From YA12-FULL-51-18 sp041665305 (GTDB lineage: Bacteria > Elusimicrobiota > Elusimicrobia > Elusimicrobiales > UBA9959): 64,000 bases of DNA. Positions within the stretch are counted from its first letter, which is position 1. Each line of letters begins with the position of its first letter. Positions 40,278 through 49,841 of the stretch are shown piece by piece. The translations under genes and the position numbers were made by a program. The notes below the pieces were generated by a model. That model ran no database searches and had not been told where the DNA came from. It was given only the letters and a program-made list of their open reading frames with translations. The stretch lies in contig JBAYJD010000006.1 in NCBI GenBank assembly GCA_041665305.1, positions 17,006 through 81,005 on the forward strand, given 5' to 3'.

Positions 40278-42152
40278 ATGTGCGGAATAACCGGTTATAT
40301 CGGCGCAAGAAAAGCCACCGACATCCTGGTGGACGGCCTTAAAAGGCTTGAGTACCGCGGGTATGATTCCTGCGGCGTGGCCGGGATAAAGCCCGATAAT
40401 GGACTTTATCTTAAGCGGGTCAGCGGCCGCGTGGATGCCCTGGATGAGCTTATAGCCAAGGACCCTCTTAAGAAAGGAACGGTCGGCATAGGGCACACCC
40501 GCTGGGCCACCCACGGCGTCCCTTCCGAGGACAACGCCCACCCGCATACGGACTGCGGCAACCAGGTGGTCATAGTCCACAACGGCATTATTGAGAACTA
40601 TCTGGATATAAAAGAAAAGCTTTTGAAGAGCGGACATAAGTTCAAGTCCGAGACCGACACCGAGACCGTGGTCCATCTCATAGAAGAAAAATTAAAGGCT
40701 CTTAATGTGTCCGGGGCCGCCGCCCGCGGCGCCATTCTCGAACCCGTTTTTTTTGAAGCCGTAAGGCGCGCCATAGCGGAGCTTCACGGCTCGTTCGCCC
40801 TGGCCGTGCTCTGGGCCAAATGCCCCAATATGCTGCTGGCCGCGCGGCAGCACAGTCCGCTGGTCATCGGCCTCGGCGAAGGCGAGAATTTTATCGCTTC
40901 GGATGTGTCCGCGTTCCTGAAATACACCAAGAAATCCGTATTCCTGAACGACGGGGAGATCGCCGCGGTAAAAGCGGATTCGGTCTCCTATTTTAATTTC
41001 CAGGGTAAAAAAGTGGAGCAGACCCCGGTCGTCATACAATGGGATTCCACCATGGCCGAAAAAGGCGGCTATAAGCATTTCATGCTCAAGGAGATCCATG
41101 AGCAGCCGGAATCCGTCGAGAACACTTTGAGGGGCCGCCTGCTGCCGCTGAAAGGGGACATCCTCCAGCGGGAGATCAACCTGCCGTCGGAACTTGTCAG
41201 GAGCATAAAGGGCGTTCAGATCATCGCCTGCGGCACGGCCTATCATGCCGGCCTGGTCGGCCGGTATGTGTTCGAGAATTTCGGCCTGCCGACCTCGGTG
41301 GATTTCGCCTCTGAATTTTCCGACCGCGCCAGGATCGTGGACAAGGACATTCTGGTTATCGCCGTTTCGCAGTCCGGCGAGACTGCGGACACGCTTTACG
41401 CCGTACGGGAGGCCAAAGCCTCGGGGGCCAAAGTCCTGGCGATCACCAACACCCTGGGGTCCACCCTTACCCGCGACGCCGATTTCGTGCTTTACACGCA
41501 TTGCGGACCGGAGATCGGGGTGGCTTCCACCAAGGCTTTCATCGCCCAGATGGCGGCCATGTATATCCTGGCCGTTCATTTTGCCGTCATACGGGAACAT
41601 ATTTTCGACGCAGCCGCGCGCGCTTATGTCGATGAGCTGCTCAAGATCCCGCGCCTTATCGAAGACACTCTGGCCGGGGAAGGCGCTATCTCTAAGGTGG
41701 CCGATCATTTCTCCAAGAGCGAGCACTTCCTCTTCATCGCGCGGCACATCAATTTCCCTATCGCGCTTGAGGGCGCCCTGAAGATCAAAGAGATCTCCTA
41801 TGTGCACGCGGAAGGCTACGCCGCCGGCGAGATGAAGCACGGTCCGATAGCCATTATTTACAAGGGCATGCCCGTGCTGGCGATAGCGACCTCCTCCAAA
41901 ATGCTTCCCCTGATAGCCAATAATATGGAGGAGGCCAAAGCCCGCGGAGCGGAAGTGACGGCTATAGTGGACCAGGATTCAAAGAAGATCATAAAAGCCT
42001 CCAAATATATAGTGGTCCCCAGGACCAGCGAGATCTTTTCGCCGCTCATAACCGTCATCCCGCTCCAGCTTTTCGCCTATTTTGTGGCGCTCGCAAAAAA
42101 ATGCGACATCGACAAGCCCAGGAATCTGGCCAAAAGCGTCACGGTGCGTTAG
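40278..42152 (+). CDS. glmS: Glucosamine-6-phosphate synthase
   Basis: Makes glucosamine-6-P from fructose-6-P and glutamine. The ATG at 40278 places the nucleophile Cys at position 2 (MCGITGYIG); an upstream ATG would bury it. 624 residues: an N-terminal class-II glutamine amidotransferase, then two SIS domains (ACGTAYHAG, AVSQSGETADTLYAVREAK) and a C-terminus DKPRNLAKSVTV. A short insertion (VSGAAARGAILEPVF) lies in the glutaminase domain. The leader has TATACC 7 nt before the ATG and no Shine-Dalgarno; no glmS ribozyme is evident. Confidence 0.95.
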   Translation: MCGITGYIGARKATDILVDGLKRLEYRGYDSCGVAGIKPDNGLYLKRVSGRVDALDELIAKDPLKKGTVGIGHTRWATHGVPSEDNAHPHTDCGNQVVIVHNGIIENYLDIKEKLLKSGHKFKSETDTETVVHLIEEKLKALNVSGAAARGAILEPVFFEAVRRAIAELHGSFALAVLWAKCPNMLLAARQHSPLVIGLGEGENFIASDVSAFLKYTKKSVFLNDGEIAAVKADSVSYFNFQGKKVEQTPVVIQWDSTMAEKGGYKHFMLKEIHEQPESVENTLRGRLLPLKGDILQREINLPSELVRSIKGVQIIACGTAYHAGLVGRYVFENFGLPTSVDFASEFSDRARIVDKDILVIAVSQSGETADTLYAVREAKASGAKVLAITNTLGSTLTRDADFVLYTHCGPEIGVASTKAFIAQMAAMYILAVHFAVIREHIFDAAARAYVDELLKIPRLIEDTLAGEGAISKVADHFSKSEHFLFIARHINFPIALEGALKIKEISYVHAEGYAAGEMKHGPIAIIYKGMPVLAIATSSKMLPLIANNMEEAKARGAEVTAIVDQDSKKIIKASKYIVVPRTSEIFSPLITVIPLQLFAYFVALAKKCDIDKPRNLAKSVTVR

Positions 42153-42183
42153 CCCGGGCGTATAGGGGCGGAGGGCGCAGATT

Positions 42184-42555
42184 ATGAAAAAAAAGAGAGC
42201 GGCGACGGTCTGCGGGGTGGGGATAGATATCACCGAGGTCTCCCGCATCAGGCGGCTGTACAAGAAGACCCCGTCTTTTCTCAAGAGGTTTTTTACTACG
42301 GAAGAGATCGCTTATTGCCTGAAGGGCAAAAATGTCTGCGAGCGCATCGCGGCGCGCTTTTCCGCCAAGGAAGCCGTGATCAAGGCCCTGGACAGGAAGG
42401 ACCTGCCGCTGAAGGCCATCTCCATCTCAAAAACCGGGACCGGGCGGCCCGAGGTCGCGCTGAACGGTGCCGGCCTTAAAGGCGTGACCGTCATGCTCTC
42501 TCTTGCCCATACCGCCGATTACGCCTGCGCCTCCGCCGTCGCGTTCGTCCGATAA
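42184..42555 (+). CDS. acpS: Holo-[acyl-carrier-protein] synthase
   Basis: Transfers 4'-phosphopantetheine from CoA to acyl carrier protein. The 123-residue protein has the AcpS signatures GVGIDITEVSRIRR (Mg ligand Asp) and RFSAKEAVIKALDRKD, and a C-terminal SLAHTADYACASAV. Length is typical. It lies 31 nt after glmS and just before nnrD. Confidence 0.94.
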   Translation: MKKKRAATVCGVGIDITEVSRIRRLYKKTPSFLKRFFTTEEIAYCLKGKNVCERIAARFSAKEAVIKALDRKDLPLKAISISKTGTGRPEVALNGAGLKGVTVMLSLAHTADYACASAVAFVR

Positions 42556-42566
42556 TAATTTTCACC

Positions 42567-43466
42567 ATGGATAGAATTACCGATCTTACCGCCGGATATT
42601 TAAAGCCGCTCCTTTTGCCGCGCGAAAAAAACACGCAAAAAGGGGATTACGGCAGGGTCCTTGTTATCGCCGGTTCCAGGGGCATGGCCGGGGCCGCGGT
42701 CCTGTCCGCGCGCGCGGCGCTTAAAGCCGGGGCGGGACTTGTGACCGTGGCCTGTCCCGGCAGCGAACAGCCCGTCATCGCCTGCGCCGTTCCCGAGGCC
42801 ATGACGCTTCCCCTGCCTTCCAGGGAGGGAACGGCGTCCCTCGGGGCGGCCGGAGAGATCCTGGCTTTTTTAAAAGATAAAAAATACGATCTATGCCTCA
42901 TCGGTCCGGGCCTGTCGCTTAAAGGCGAAACCCCGGCTTTTATCCTGGCCGTTCTTAAAAGCATCGACACGCCCGCCGTGGTGGACGCCGACGCTCTTAA
43001 CGCGCTGTCGCGCGGAAACGCCGGCCAGGCGCTCAAGCCGGGGCCGGCCAGGATCTTTACGCCGCACGCGGCGGAGGCTTCGCGGTTCTTTAAAACTTCC
43101 GTTCCCGTACGGGTGGAATTGCTGAAAAAACTTCAGTCCCGCCTGGGCGGCGTCTGCCTGCTTAAAGGCCCCGGCACGCTTATTACCGGCGGCCGCGGAT
43201 TTTTACGCAATACCACCGGCGGTCCGGCGCTTGCCAAAGGCGGCTCCGGCGATGTACTGGCCGGGCTTATCGCCGGTCTGTGGGCGCAGGCCGGCCGCAG
43301 GAACGGGTTTACAGGGGAGACCGCGCTTCAAAGCGCCGCGCTGGGCGTTTATCTGCACGGCTTGTGCGGCGACCTGGCGGCGGAGGCCCTGACTTCGCGC
43401 TGCGTGCTGGCGGGTGAACTGGTCAAGTTCCTGCCCGCGGCTTTCCGGAAGATAAGGAATACATGA
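42567..43466 (+). CDS. nnrD: ADP-dependent NAD(P)H-hydrate dehydratase
   Basis: Repairs hydrated NAD(P)H, using ADP. 299 residues with a ribokinase-like fold: KGDYGRVLVIAGSRGMAGAA, IGPGLS, ARIFTPHAAEASRFF and catalytic AKGGSGDVLAGLIAGL. Only the dehydratase (YjeF C-terminal) part is present; many bacteria fuse it to the epimerase NnrE, which is not in this window. Overlaps thiL by 4 nt. Confidence 0.92.
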   Translation: MDRITDLTAGYLKPLLLPREKNTQKGDYGRVLVIAGSRGMAGAAVLSARAALKAGAGLVTVACPGSEQPVIACAVPEAMTLPLPSREGTASLGAAGEILAFLKDKKYDLCLIGPGLSLKGETPAFILAVLKSIDTPAVVDADALNALSRGNAGQALKPGPARIFTPHAAEASRFFKTSVPVRVELLKKLQSRLGGVCLLKGPGTLITGGRGFLRNTTGGPALAKGGSGDVLAGLIAGLWAQAGRRNGFTGETALQSAALGVYLHGLCGDLAAEALTSRCVLAGELVKFLPAAFRKIRNT

Positions 43467-44437
43467 AACTTTCGCAAAAAGGCGAAGCCGGACTTCTGGC
43501 CGACATAGAAAAACATTTTCGTTTCCCCGGGGACAGGCGCCTGCTCCTCGGTCCCGGCGACGATTGCGCCGTCCTCAGGACGACTCCGGGCAAAAGGCTG
43601 GTCATTACCACCGACGAGCTGGTGGAGAACACCCATTTTTTGCGGCGCTTTTCCACGCCGGAAGCCCTGGCGCGCAAGCTTATGCGGGTCAATCTGAGCG
43701 ATCTGGCGTCCATGGGCGCGGTCAAACCGGTGTCGTGTCTTGTCGGTTCCGGGCTGCCAAAGGACCTTCCGGCGGATTTTATACTGCGGTTTATCAGGAC
43801 GCTCAAAAAAGAGGCGCTGAAATTCGGCCTTAGCGTGGCCGGAGGCAACCTTACCGGCGCGAGAGAAATGCATTTTTATATGACCGTGTGGGGCGAGGCC
43901 GACGAAAAAAAGATCGTTACGCGCTACGGCGCCGCGCCGGGAGACCTCGTATTCAGCCTGGGTCCGCTTGGCGAAGCGAAAGCGGGCCTTGAGGTGCTGA
44001 GAAGCGGGCGCGCCTGCGTCCGGGACCGTTTTAAAAAACTCGTGCGCAGTTTCTGGGAGCCCAAACCTTTTTTAAAAGAGGGAGCGCTGATAGGGGCGCG
44101 CGGGCTTGCTTCGGCCATGCTGGATAATTCCGACGGCCTGGGCCGGAGCGCGCGGATCCTGTCCGAACTTTCCCGGTGCAGGATCAGGCTCAGGGTCGGC
44201 CCGTCCGCCGTTTCCGCGGACCTGGCGGCTTATGCCGCGGAGAAAGGCGGGGCCTGGCTGGAATATGCCGTTTCAGGCGGAGAGGATTACGGGCTGGTGT
44301 TTACCGTCGGCCCCGGCAAAGCGGCGCTGGTCGGCAAACTGCTGCCCGGCGCGGTGGTCGTGGGCCGCGTGGAAAAAGGGTCGGGCGTGGTGGTGGAAGG
44401 CTATGAAGGCGAGATCCGCAGTTTCGATCATTTTTAA
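43463..44437 (+). CDS. thiL: Thiamine-monophosphate kinase
   Basis: Phosphorylates TMP to thiamine pyrophosphate. The 324-residue protein has LLLGPGDDCAVLR (Mg/ATP site), TDELVENTHFLRRF, NLSDLASMGAVK, VAGGNLTGA and DNSDGLGRSA, all in the usual order, with AVSGGEDYGLVF near the C-terminus. It overlaps nnrD by 4 nt and tsaE by about 35 nt, so the genes from nnrD to tsaE are tightly coupled. Confidence 0.95.
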   Translation: MKLSQKGEAGLLADIEKHFRFPGDRRLLLGPGDDCAVLRTTPGKRLVITTDELVENTHFLRRFSTPEALARKLMRVNLSDLASMGAVKPVSCLVGSGLPKDLPADFILRFIRTLKKEALKFGLSVAGGNLTGAREMHFYMTVWGEADEKKIVTRYGAAPGDLVFSLGPLGEAKAGLEVLRSGRACVRDRFKKLVRSFWEPKPFLKEGALIGARGLASAMLDNSDGLGRSARILSELSRCRIRLRVGPSAVSADLAAYAAEKGGAWLEYAVSGGEDYGLVFTVGPGKAALVGKLLPGAVVVGRVEKGSGVVVEGYEGEIRSFDHF

Positions 44438-44909
44438 AAGCGGAAGCCCCGCCGACACGCTCAGGCTGGCCGGTTCGCTGGCGGGCCTGCTTAAGGGCGG
44501 GGAAGTGCTTTCGCTCAAGGGCATGATAGGCGCGGGGAAAACATTTTTTGTGAAGGGCCTGGCCGCGGCGCTGGGCTCGAAGACCTCGCCCGTGAGCGCC
44601 AGTTTCAACCTGATGCGCTCCTATAAAGGCGTACGGCGGGCGGGCTTGAACCTGTATCATTTCGACCTGTTCCGGGTTTCGCCGGAAGAGACGGCCAATA
44701 TAGGCCTTGAAGATTATCTTGGCGCCGAAGACGGCGTCACCGCGATAGAATGGGCCTCCTGCGCTGAGTATCTGTACGGCGGGGGGGATTTCCTGGAACT
44801 GGATTTTGAACTGGCCGGCGGAGACGCCCGCGAGATCAGGGTCCGCGCCCAAGGAGCTCGCGCGGCAAGACTGCTGGAAGGATTGAAAAGAAAATGGCTG
44901 AAAAACTGA
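44403..44909 (+). CDS. tsaE: tRNA t6A synthesis ATPase TsaE
   Basis: ATPase that drives the TsaD-TsaB complex for N6-threonylcarbamoyladenosine at tRNA position 37. 168 residues with P-loop GMIGAGKTFFVKGLA, a switch-like LYHFDLFRV and the TsaE Trp in AIEWASCAEYL. The start inside thiL (ATG at 44403) is chosen because it aligns with the family; an upstream start would be too long. tsaB follows with a 16-nt overlap. Confidence 0.9.
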   Translation: MKARSAVSIIFKSGSPADTLRLAGSLAGLLKGGEVLSLKGMIGAGKTFFVKGLAAALGSKTSPVSASFNLMRSYKGVRRAGLNLYHFDLFRVSPEETANIGLEDYLGAEDGVTAIEWASCAEYLYGGGDFLELDFELAGGDAREIRVRAQGARAARLLEGLKRKWLKN

Positions 44910-45808
44910 CCGCCGGGATCTGTACTTCCGGCTCAAGGGTGAAACTCTCCGCGCTTGCCGGCGGCAGATTTTATAATCTTTCAAAAAAAGCCCTTAACCA
45001 GGAGAAGGTGCTGTTTTCCATGTTCGACCGCCTGCTGGGCGGGCTCCGTCCCGGCGCGGCGGCGCGAACCTCCGGCCGGTATAAGCCCGGGCGGCCGGGG
45101 CATAGCGCCGGACAGGGTAAGTCGGGCGGGCGGCTGGCCGGCGTCGGCACTCTGTGCGTCATAACGGGGCCGGGACGGTTCACCGGGCTGCGCGTAGGGC
45201 TGACGCTGGCCGGGATCCTGAAAACGCTGGCCGGGATCAGGGTTTATTCCTCCACTCTTTTCGACATCCTGGCGGCGCAGGCCGCGGCGTCGAAAGAATT
45301 CCGGACCTGGGCCGCCGGAAAGAACGAACCGCGCATAGTCGCGCTGGTGCACGCTTTTAAGGACGAATACTTCTGCCAGGCGTTCCAGGCCCGCGGCGCG
45401 GGACGGCCGTGTGAGATTAAAGGACTTGCAGCCGGCTCCGGGTCCTCCGCTGCCGGCCGCGAGCCGCGGCCGGCAGGTTATAAATTTGTTCCGGCCTGCG
45501 CGCCGCAATGGTTTAAAGATACGGAGGCGGCCGGGTATCTGGCCGCCCAGGGGCGGGATGTATATGTGATCGCGGATGCGCAAGAGAAAGCGGACATCTA
45601 TTCCCTGGTCCCGGCCGGGTTCGGCAGGGCTCCCGCCCGCATTTCAAAGATCCTGCCCGAATTTATCATAAAGACAGGACTTGCCCTTAAGAACAGCGAC
45701 CTTTCGCCGTTGTACCTTAAGCCTGCGAAATATGAATTGGATAGAACCTCGTTTTATGCTGATAAGAAGAGCTCAAAAAGAGGACCTGGCGGGTCTGGCC
45801 GCCCTTGA
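44894..45808 (+). CDS. tsaB: tRNA t6A complex subunit TsaB
   Basis: Inactive ASKHA-fold partner that stimulates TsaD in t6A formation. It begins in the tsaE end (MAEKLTAGICTSGS), has VITGPGRFTGLRVGLTLAG (family signature), then Ala/Gly-rich stretches. At 304 residues it is longer than the usual about 230: a basic, Gly-rich insert (residues about 55-85) and a C-terminal tail that overlaps rimI. tsaD is not in this window. Confidence 0.88.
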   Translation: MAEKLTAGICTSGSRVKLSALAGGRFYNLSKKALNQEKVLFSMFDRLLGGLRPGAAARTSGRYKPGRPGHSAGQGKSGGRLAGVGTLCVITGPGRFTGLRVGLTLAGILKTLAGIRVYSSTLFDILAAQAAASKEFRTWAAGKNEPRIVALVHAFKDEYFCQAFQARGAGRPCEIKGLAAGSGSSAAGREPRPAGYKFVPACAPQWFKDTEAAGYLAAQGRDVYVIADAQEKADIYSLVPAGFGRAPARISKILPEFIIKTGLALKNSDLSPLYLKPAKYELDRTSFYADKKSSKRGPGGSGRP

Positions 45809-46190
45809 AACGGAACACCCCGGCTATCCCGCCTGGGGAGAGCGCGGCCTTGCGGCGGAGTTTGAAAAAAATTTTTCAGTGACGCTCACGGCCTCGGCGG
45901 ACGGCGTTCTGCTGGGTTTTATTAATTTCTGGATCTTACGGCCCCAGATCCAGCTTAATTCCGTGGTCGTTTCCGTTAAAGCGCTTAGAAAGGGAGCGGC
46001 CACTGCGTTGTTCGGAAAGCTGGCCGAGTACGCCGGAAAGAACGCCTGCCGCGAGGTGGACCTGGAGGTCAATGAGCGCAACGCGCCGGCTATAGCCCTT
46101 TACGGCAAACTCGGTTTTAAAGTGGTCGGCAGGCGGCCAAAGTTCTATAATAACTCCGAGGCCGCGGTTTTGATGAGAAAGATCCTGTAA
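45756..46190 (+). CDS. rimI: Ribosomal-protein-alanine N-acetyltransferase-like GNAT
   Basis: GNAT acetyltransferase; the RimI family acetylates the N-terminal Ala of S18 and is encoded beside tsaB in many bacteria. From the ATG at 45756 (MLIRRAQKEDLAGL) it is 144 residues; an ATG at 45732 would add eight. Seen: QLNSVVVSVKALRKGAATAL (acetyl-CoA loop R-x-G-x-A), VDLEVNERNAPAIALYGKLG and FKVVGRRPKFYNN. tsaB extends some 50 nt into it. The exact substrate cannot be proved by sequence. Confidence 0.85.
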   Translation: MLIRRAQKEDLAGLAALETEHPGYPAWGERGLAAEFEKNFSVTLTASADGVLLGFINFWILRPQIQLNSVVVSVKALRKGAATALFGKLAEYAGKNACREVDLEVNERNAPAIALYGKLGFKVVGRRPKFYNNSEAAVLMRKIL

Positions 46191-46241
46191 AATTCCGGCG
46201 GCAAAATTTTTGGATGCGCGGTTTATGTTTTAGGAGAGATA

Positions 46242-48392
46242 ATGTCAAAGACGATCCTTTCGGCGGTATTCTTGTTTTTAAGCTCCGTTTTTACGGCCGC
46301 GGGCGCTTCGGATACCTCCTCATACCTGCATTTTATGAACGGCTTGATGTTGGAGCACAAGGGCAACTATGATTCGGCCCTGCAGGAATACAAAACGACC
46401 ATGCTGCTGGACCCCCAGGCGGTTTTCGTCTATAAACAGGCCCTGAACCTGGCCCTGCATGTGGGCAAGGTTCCGGCGGCGGAAGAATGGGCCGATTTCG
46501 TGGTCAAACTGGACTCCGCCTCCGCGGAGAACTGGGTGCTTTACGGCAATGTGCGCTGGGCGAAAGGCGATATAGAGTCGGCCCGCTCCGCTTTTGAAAA
46601 AGCGGCCTCCCTGGACACTGAGAACGCGGAGGCCGTCTACCAGCTGGCCAGCCTCTGGAGCTCGAAAAGCCCCGACAAATCCATAGGGTATCTCAAACAA
46701 TACCTGCTCCTTAGGCCGGACGAGGCGGCGGAAATCGATTATCAGCTGGCGCTGCTTTATAATGTCAAGACCGACTATGCGGCGATGAAGGAATATCTGC
46801 TTCGGGCCAAAGAGGCCGATGCCTCGTATATCCAGCCCCGTTACATGCTGGCCGACTATTACGAAGTGCAGAACGACACCGCCGCCGCCCTGCGCGAATA
46901 CATAGAACTTCTCGCCCTGGAAGAGAACAATACCGAGCTTTTGAACCATATCGGGGAGATCTACTCTTCGCCGGCTGTTTCGAACACGGCCGAGGCCGAA
47001 AAATACTTCGCCAGGTCCTATGCCCTGGACAGGACCAATACCGCGGCCTGCTTCTGGCTGTCCGTGATAAGCGAGCAGCGGGGCGATTTTACGGCCGCCG
47101 CCGGCTATCTGGAAACTTCCAGGGACCTGAAAGAAAATCCCGGCACGGCCCTGCGCCTGAGCTATTATTACACGCAGAACGGGCATTACGATAAGGCGAT
47201 AGCTTTGCTGGAGTGGGCGCACAAAAAGTGGCCCGAAAACAGGGAAATAGCTTATTTCCTGGCGCTTGGCTACGATGACACGCGCAAGACCGCCAAAGCC
47301 GTCGAGTTGTTAAAGGCGGTGCTTGCCAAGAACCCGGATTATCAGGAAGCGCGGCTGCAGTATGCCGTTATGCGGGAGCGGGACGGGGATATGCCGGCGG
47401 CGGAGGAGAGCTTCAGGTATCTGCTGGCCAGGGACCCAGGCAACGCCAATCTCCTCAATTATCTGGGCTACTCCCTGGCGGACCGCGGGTTAAAACTGGA
47501 TGAGGCGGAAATTTTGATCTCCAGCGCCGTTAAGATAGACCCCTCCAACGGGGCTTATCTGGATTCTCTGGCGTGGGTGCATTTCAAGCAGGGCAAATAT
47601 GCGGCCGCGCGCGAAGAAATAAACGACGCGCTTAAGGTTATAAATGAGGACCCGATATTGTGGGACCACGCGGGGGAGATCTGCGCGGCCGGAGCCGATT
47701 GGAAGGGGGCCTGGCGCGCTTACAACCTCTCGTTCCAACTGGAACGTCCGGAGAAAAAAAAGGCCCTCCGGGAAAAAATAAAAAACGCGCGCGGCCGGAT
47801 CCCCGACTCGCAGGCTTCCGCGCTCACCGTGGAATTCCTGAAGGAGTTCGGCCTTAACGGGAAGGACTTTTCCGCGTTCGCAAAGGTTTACGCTTCCTTC
47901 AAAGGCAAGGAGGTCAAACTCGACGGCGTATTGCGGTTCTCGCCGCCCGATAATTTCGCTTTCACGCTGCTGGGCCCCCTGATGGCGCCCGTGTGGAAGA
48001 TAAAAATAGAGGGCGACGAGGTCGCGATGGACGCCGGCACGGTTAACGGGATCGAAGAAGCCGCCTTCGGATACTGGGCCGTTCTGATGGCGACGGAGCT
48101 GAAGGACTATCTGTCCGGCGGTTTTCTTTCCGGCGCCGTTCTTGAGGACGGCTGGGGTTCCGATCTCCTGCAGAGCGGTTCCCGGAAGATCTATCTGGAC
48201 GAGGCCCGCGCGGTGGAGAAAGTCGTTCCGCTGAAAGAAAAAAAACTCGAGGTCCGTTTCGGGGATTACTTCCTTAAAAATTTTTTCCTGATCCCCGCCG
48301 TCATGGAATTCAAGATCCCGTTCTTTTCGCTTAAGGTGGTCCTGGATAAGGGCCAGATAAACCTTAGGGAAGCCAATACTCCCAGGCTCTGA
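46242..48392 (+). CDS. Exported TPR protein with C-terminal lipid-carrier-like domain
   Basis: A 716-residue protein with a signal peptide (AVFLFLSSVFTAAGAS). Residues about 30-520 hold roughly 12-14 tetratricopeptide repeats (e.g. ALQEYKTTMLLDPQAVFVYK, NLLNYLGYSLADRGLKLDEA). The last about 180 residues form a beta-rich domain (VKLDGVLRFSPPDNFAFTLL, IKIEGDEVAMDAGTVNG) like LolB/DUF4292 lipoprotein-carrier folds. A role in outer-membrane assembly or cell-envelope scaffolding is plausible. TAAAAT lies 49 nt before the ATG. Followed by ispE after 38 nt. Confidence 0.82.
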   Translation: MSKTILSAVFLFLSSVFTAAGASDTSSYLHFMNGLMLEHKGNYDSALQEYKTTMLLDPQAVFVYKQALNLALHVGKVPAAEEWADFVVKLDSASAENWVLYGNVRWAKGDIESARSAFEKAASLDTENAEAVYQLASLWSSKSPDKSIGYLKQYLLLRPDEAAEIDYQLALLYNVKTDYAAMKEYLLRAKEADASYIQPRYMLADYYEVQNDTAAALREYIELLALEENNTELLNHIGEIYSSPAVSNTAEAEKYFARSYALDRTNTAACFWLSVISEQRGDFTAAAGYLETSRDLKENPGTALRLSYYYTQNGHYDKAIALLEWAHKKWPENREIAYFLALGYDDTRKTAKAVELLKAVLAKNPDYQEARLQYAVMRERDGDMPAAEESFRYLLARDPGNANLLNYLGYSLADRGLKLDEAEILISSAVKIDPSNGAYLDSLAWVHFKQGKYAAAREEINDALKVINEDPILWDHAGEICAAGADWKGAWRAYNLSFQLERPEKKKALREKIKNARGRIPDSQASALTVEFLKEFGLNGKDFSAFAKVYASFKGKEVKLDGVLRFSPPDNFAFTLLGPLMAPVWKIKIEGDEVAMDAGTVNGIEEAAFGYWAVLMATELKDYLSGGFLSGAVLEDGWGSDLLQSGSRKIYLDEARAVEKVVPLKEKKLEVRFGDYFLKNFFLIPAVMEFKIPFFSLKVVLDKGQINLREANTPRL

Positions 48393-48430
48393 GGCCGGCG
48401 CGACGGCAGGAAGACGGCGCTGCGATAAAA

Positions 48431-49342
48431 ATGAAAAAAACGAATAATCAGGTCCGGATAACGGCTCCTGCGAAGATCAATCTGTTCCTGGAAGTGGCCG
48501 GCAGGAGGCCGGACGGGTATCATGACCTGGCTACGCTCTTCGCCAAGATCTCCCTTGCGGACGAACTCGCCTTTAAAAAAACGGCGCGGCCCGGAATCAG
48601 CCTGCGGGTCGTGGACAAAGCGGATCTCGGACTTTCAAAAAGCGAGGATAATATAGTTCATAAGGCCGCCCTGGCTTTTTTTGAGGCTTTTAAAATAAAG
48701 CCCGCCGTCGAGATACGGCTCATAAAAAAGGTGCCGGTGGGCGCGGGCCTGGGCGGCGGCTCCTCCGACGCCGCGGCCGCGCTGAAAGGCTTATGCCGCC
48801 TGTACGAAGTGCCGGCGGACAGGAACATTAAGAAGCTCGAGGCCATAGCCCTGGCCCTCGGTTCCGATGTGCCGTTCTTTCTGACAAAGGGCACGTTCGC
48901 CGCGGGCACGGGCCGGGGGGAAATACTGGCGCCCCTCAGGGTTAAAGGCCGCCTGCCGGTCGTCGTGCTGGTCTACCCGGGCACTCCCGTCTATACCGGA
49001 GCGGTATACGGCGCCCTGAAACCCGCGGCGGCCCGCGATAAGACGCGCAATCTTAAAAAATTCAAAGCCCTTATCAAAGCGCTTGAGGCGGGCGGGCTTC
49101 TGAAAGATTGGGCGCCGCTCCTGTTCAACCGTCTGGAGGAGCCGGTCCTTCCCCGCCATGAAGCGGTAAGGTCCGCGAAGGAAGAGCTTATAAAGACGGG
49201 CGCGCCGGCCGTGTTGATGTCGGGTTCCGGAGCTTCGGTTTTCGCCCTCGCGGAAAGCCGGACTGCCGCCAGTAGAATCTCAAAAATCATAAAAAAAACC
49301 GGCCGCAGGGTTTTTTTGACGGATTTTTTGCTAAAATCCTAA
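48431..49342 (+). CDS. ispE: 4-diphosphocytidyl-2-C-methyl-D-erythritol kinase
   Basis: Fourth step of the MEP isoprenoid pathway: phosphorylates CDP-ME. A 303-residue GHMP kinase with the start ITAPAKINLFLEVAGRRPDG, the ATP loop VPVGAGLGGGSSDAAAALKG and the C-terminal MSGSGASVFALA. Length is typical. spoVG follows; many bacteria carry the ispE-spoVG-glmU-prs arrangement, here with additional genes inserted. Confidence 0.95.
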   Translation: MKKTNNQVRITAPAKINLFLEVAGRRPDGYHDLATLFAKISLADELAFKKTARPGISLRVVDKADLGLSKSEDNIVHKAALAFFEAFKIKPAVEIRLIKKVPVGAGLGGGSSDAAAALKGLCRLYEVPADRNIKKLEAIALALGSDVPFFLTKGTFAAGTGRGEILAPLRVKGRLPVVVLVYPGTPVYTGAVYGALKPAAARDKTRNLKKFKALIKALEAGGLLKDWAPLLFNRLEEPVLPRHEAVRSAKEELIKTGAPAVLMSGSGASVFALAESRTAASRISKIIKKTGRRVFLTDFLLKS

Positions 49343-49406
49343 TGTAGTAGCTGTACATGCTTAGCTTCCTTGTTTGGGGGCGGTTATATTAGGGGGGAAA
49401 ATCAGT

Positions 49407-49706
49407 ATGGAGATAACCGAGGTCAGGATACATTTGCGCAATGAGGACAGGTTGAAAGCATTTGCCACGGTAACTTTTGACAGCGCATTCGTTATTCACA
49501 ACATGAAGGTCGTCAACGGTAACAATGGCCTTATTGTTTGTATGCCTTCCAGGAAGATAAAGGACGGGTCGTATAAAGACATAGCCCATCCCATAACGAA
49601 CGACTTCAGGCATATGCTTGAGCAGGTGATTCTCAAGACTTACAATGAAGAGTTGGCCAAGGGCGGCGTAACCGCCTCCCAGGCCGCATACAACAGCGAA
49701 GAGTAG
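49407..49706 (+). CDS. spoVG: SpoVG family regulator
   Basis: A 99-residue RNA/DNA-binding protein. Begins MEITEVRIHLRNEDRLKAFA, with HNMKVVNGNNGLIVCMPSRK and IAHPITNDFRHMLEQVIL, all highly conserved in SpoVG. GGGGGGAAA lies before the ATG at 49407; an in-frame ATG 11 codons upstream is not conserved. The 64-nt leader contains short inverted sequences around AGCTGTACATGCTTAGCT. Confidence 0.96.
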   Translation: MEITEVRIHLRNEDRLKAFATVTFDSAFVIHNMKVVNGNNGLIVCMPSRKIKDGSYKDIAHPITNDFRHMLEQVILKTYNEELAKGGVTASQAAYNSEE

Positions 49707-49770
49707 GAATTCCGGGGAGAGTATATGTATTTGCAGTTAAGTATACTGTCGCCGATTTCCGCGGTTTTAT

Positions 49771-49841
49771 TCCTGGGTTGTGTAATGGTAGCACGACGCC
49801 CTTTGAAGGCGTTTGTCTAGGTTCGAATCCTAGCCCAGGAG
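49771..49841 (+). tRNA. tRNA-Gln (anticodon TTG)
   Basis: Starts TCCTGGG, ends CCCAGGA plus discriminator G; anticodon loop CCTTTGAAG with anticodon TTG; T-arm GGTTCGAATCC. A cloverleaf forms with 7-bp acceptor stem. A possible -10 hexamer TATACT lies at 49742. No CCA is encoded. Confidence 0.93.
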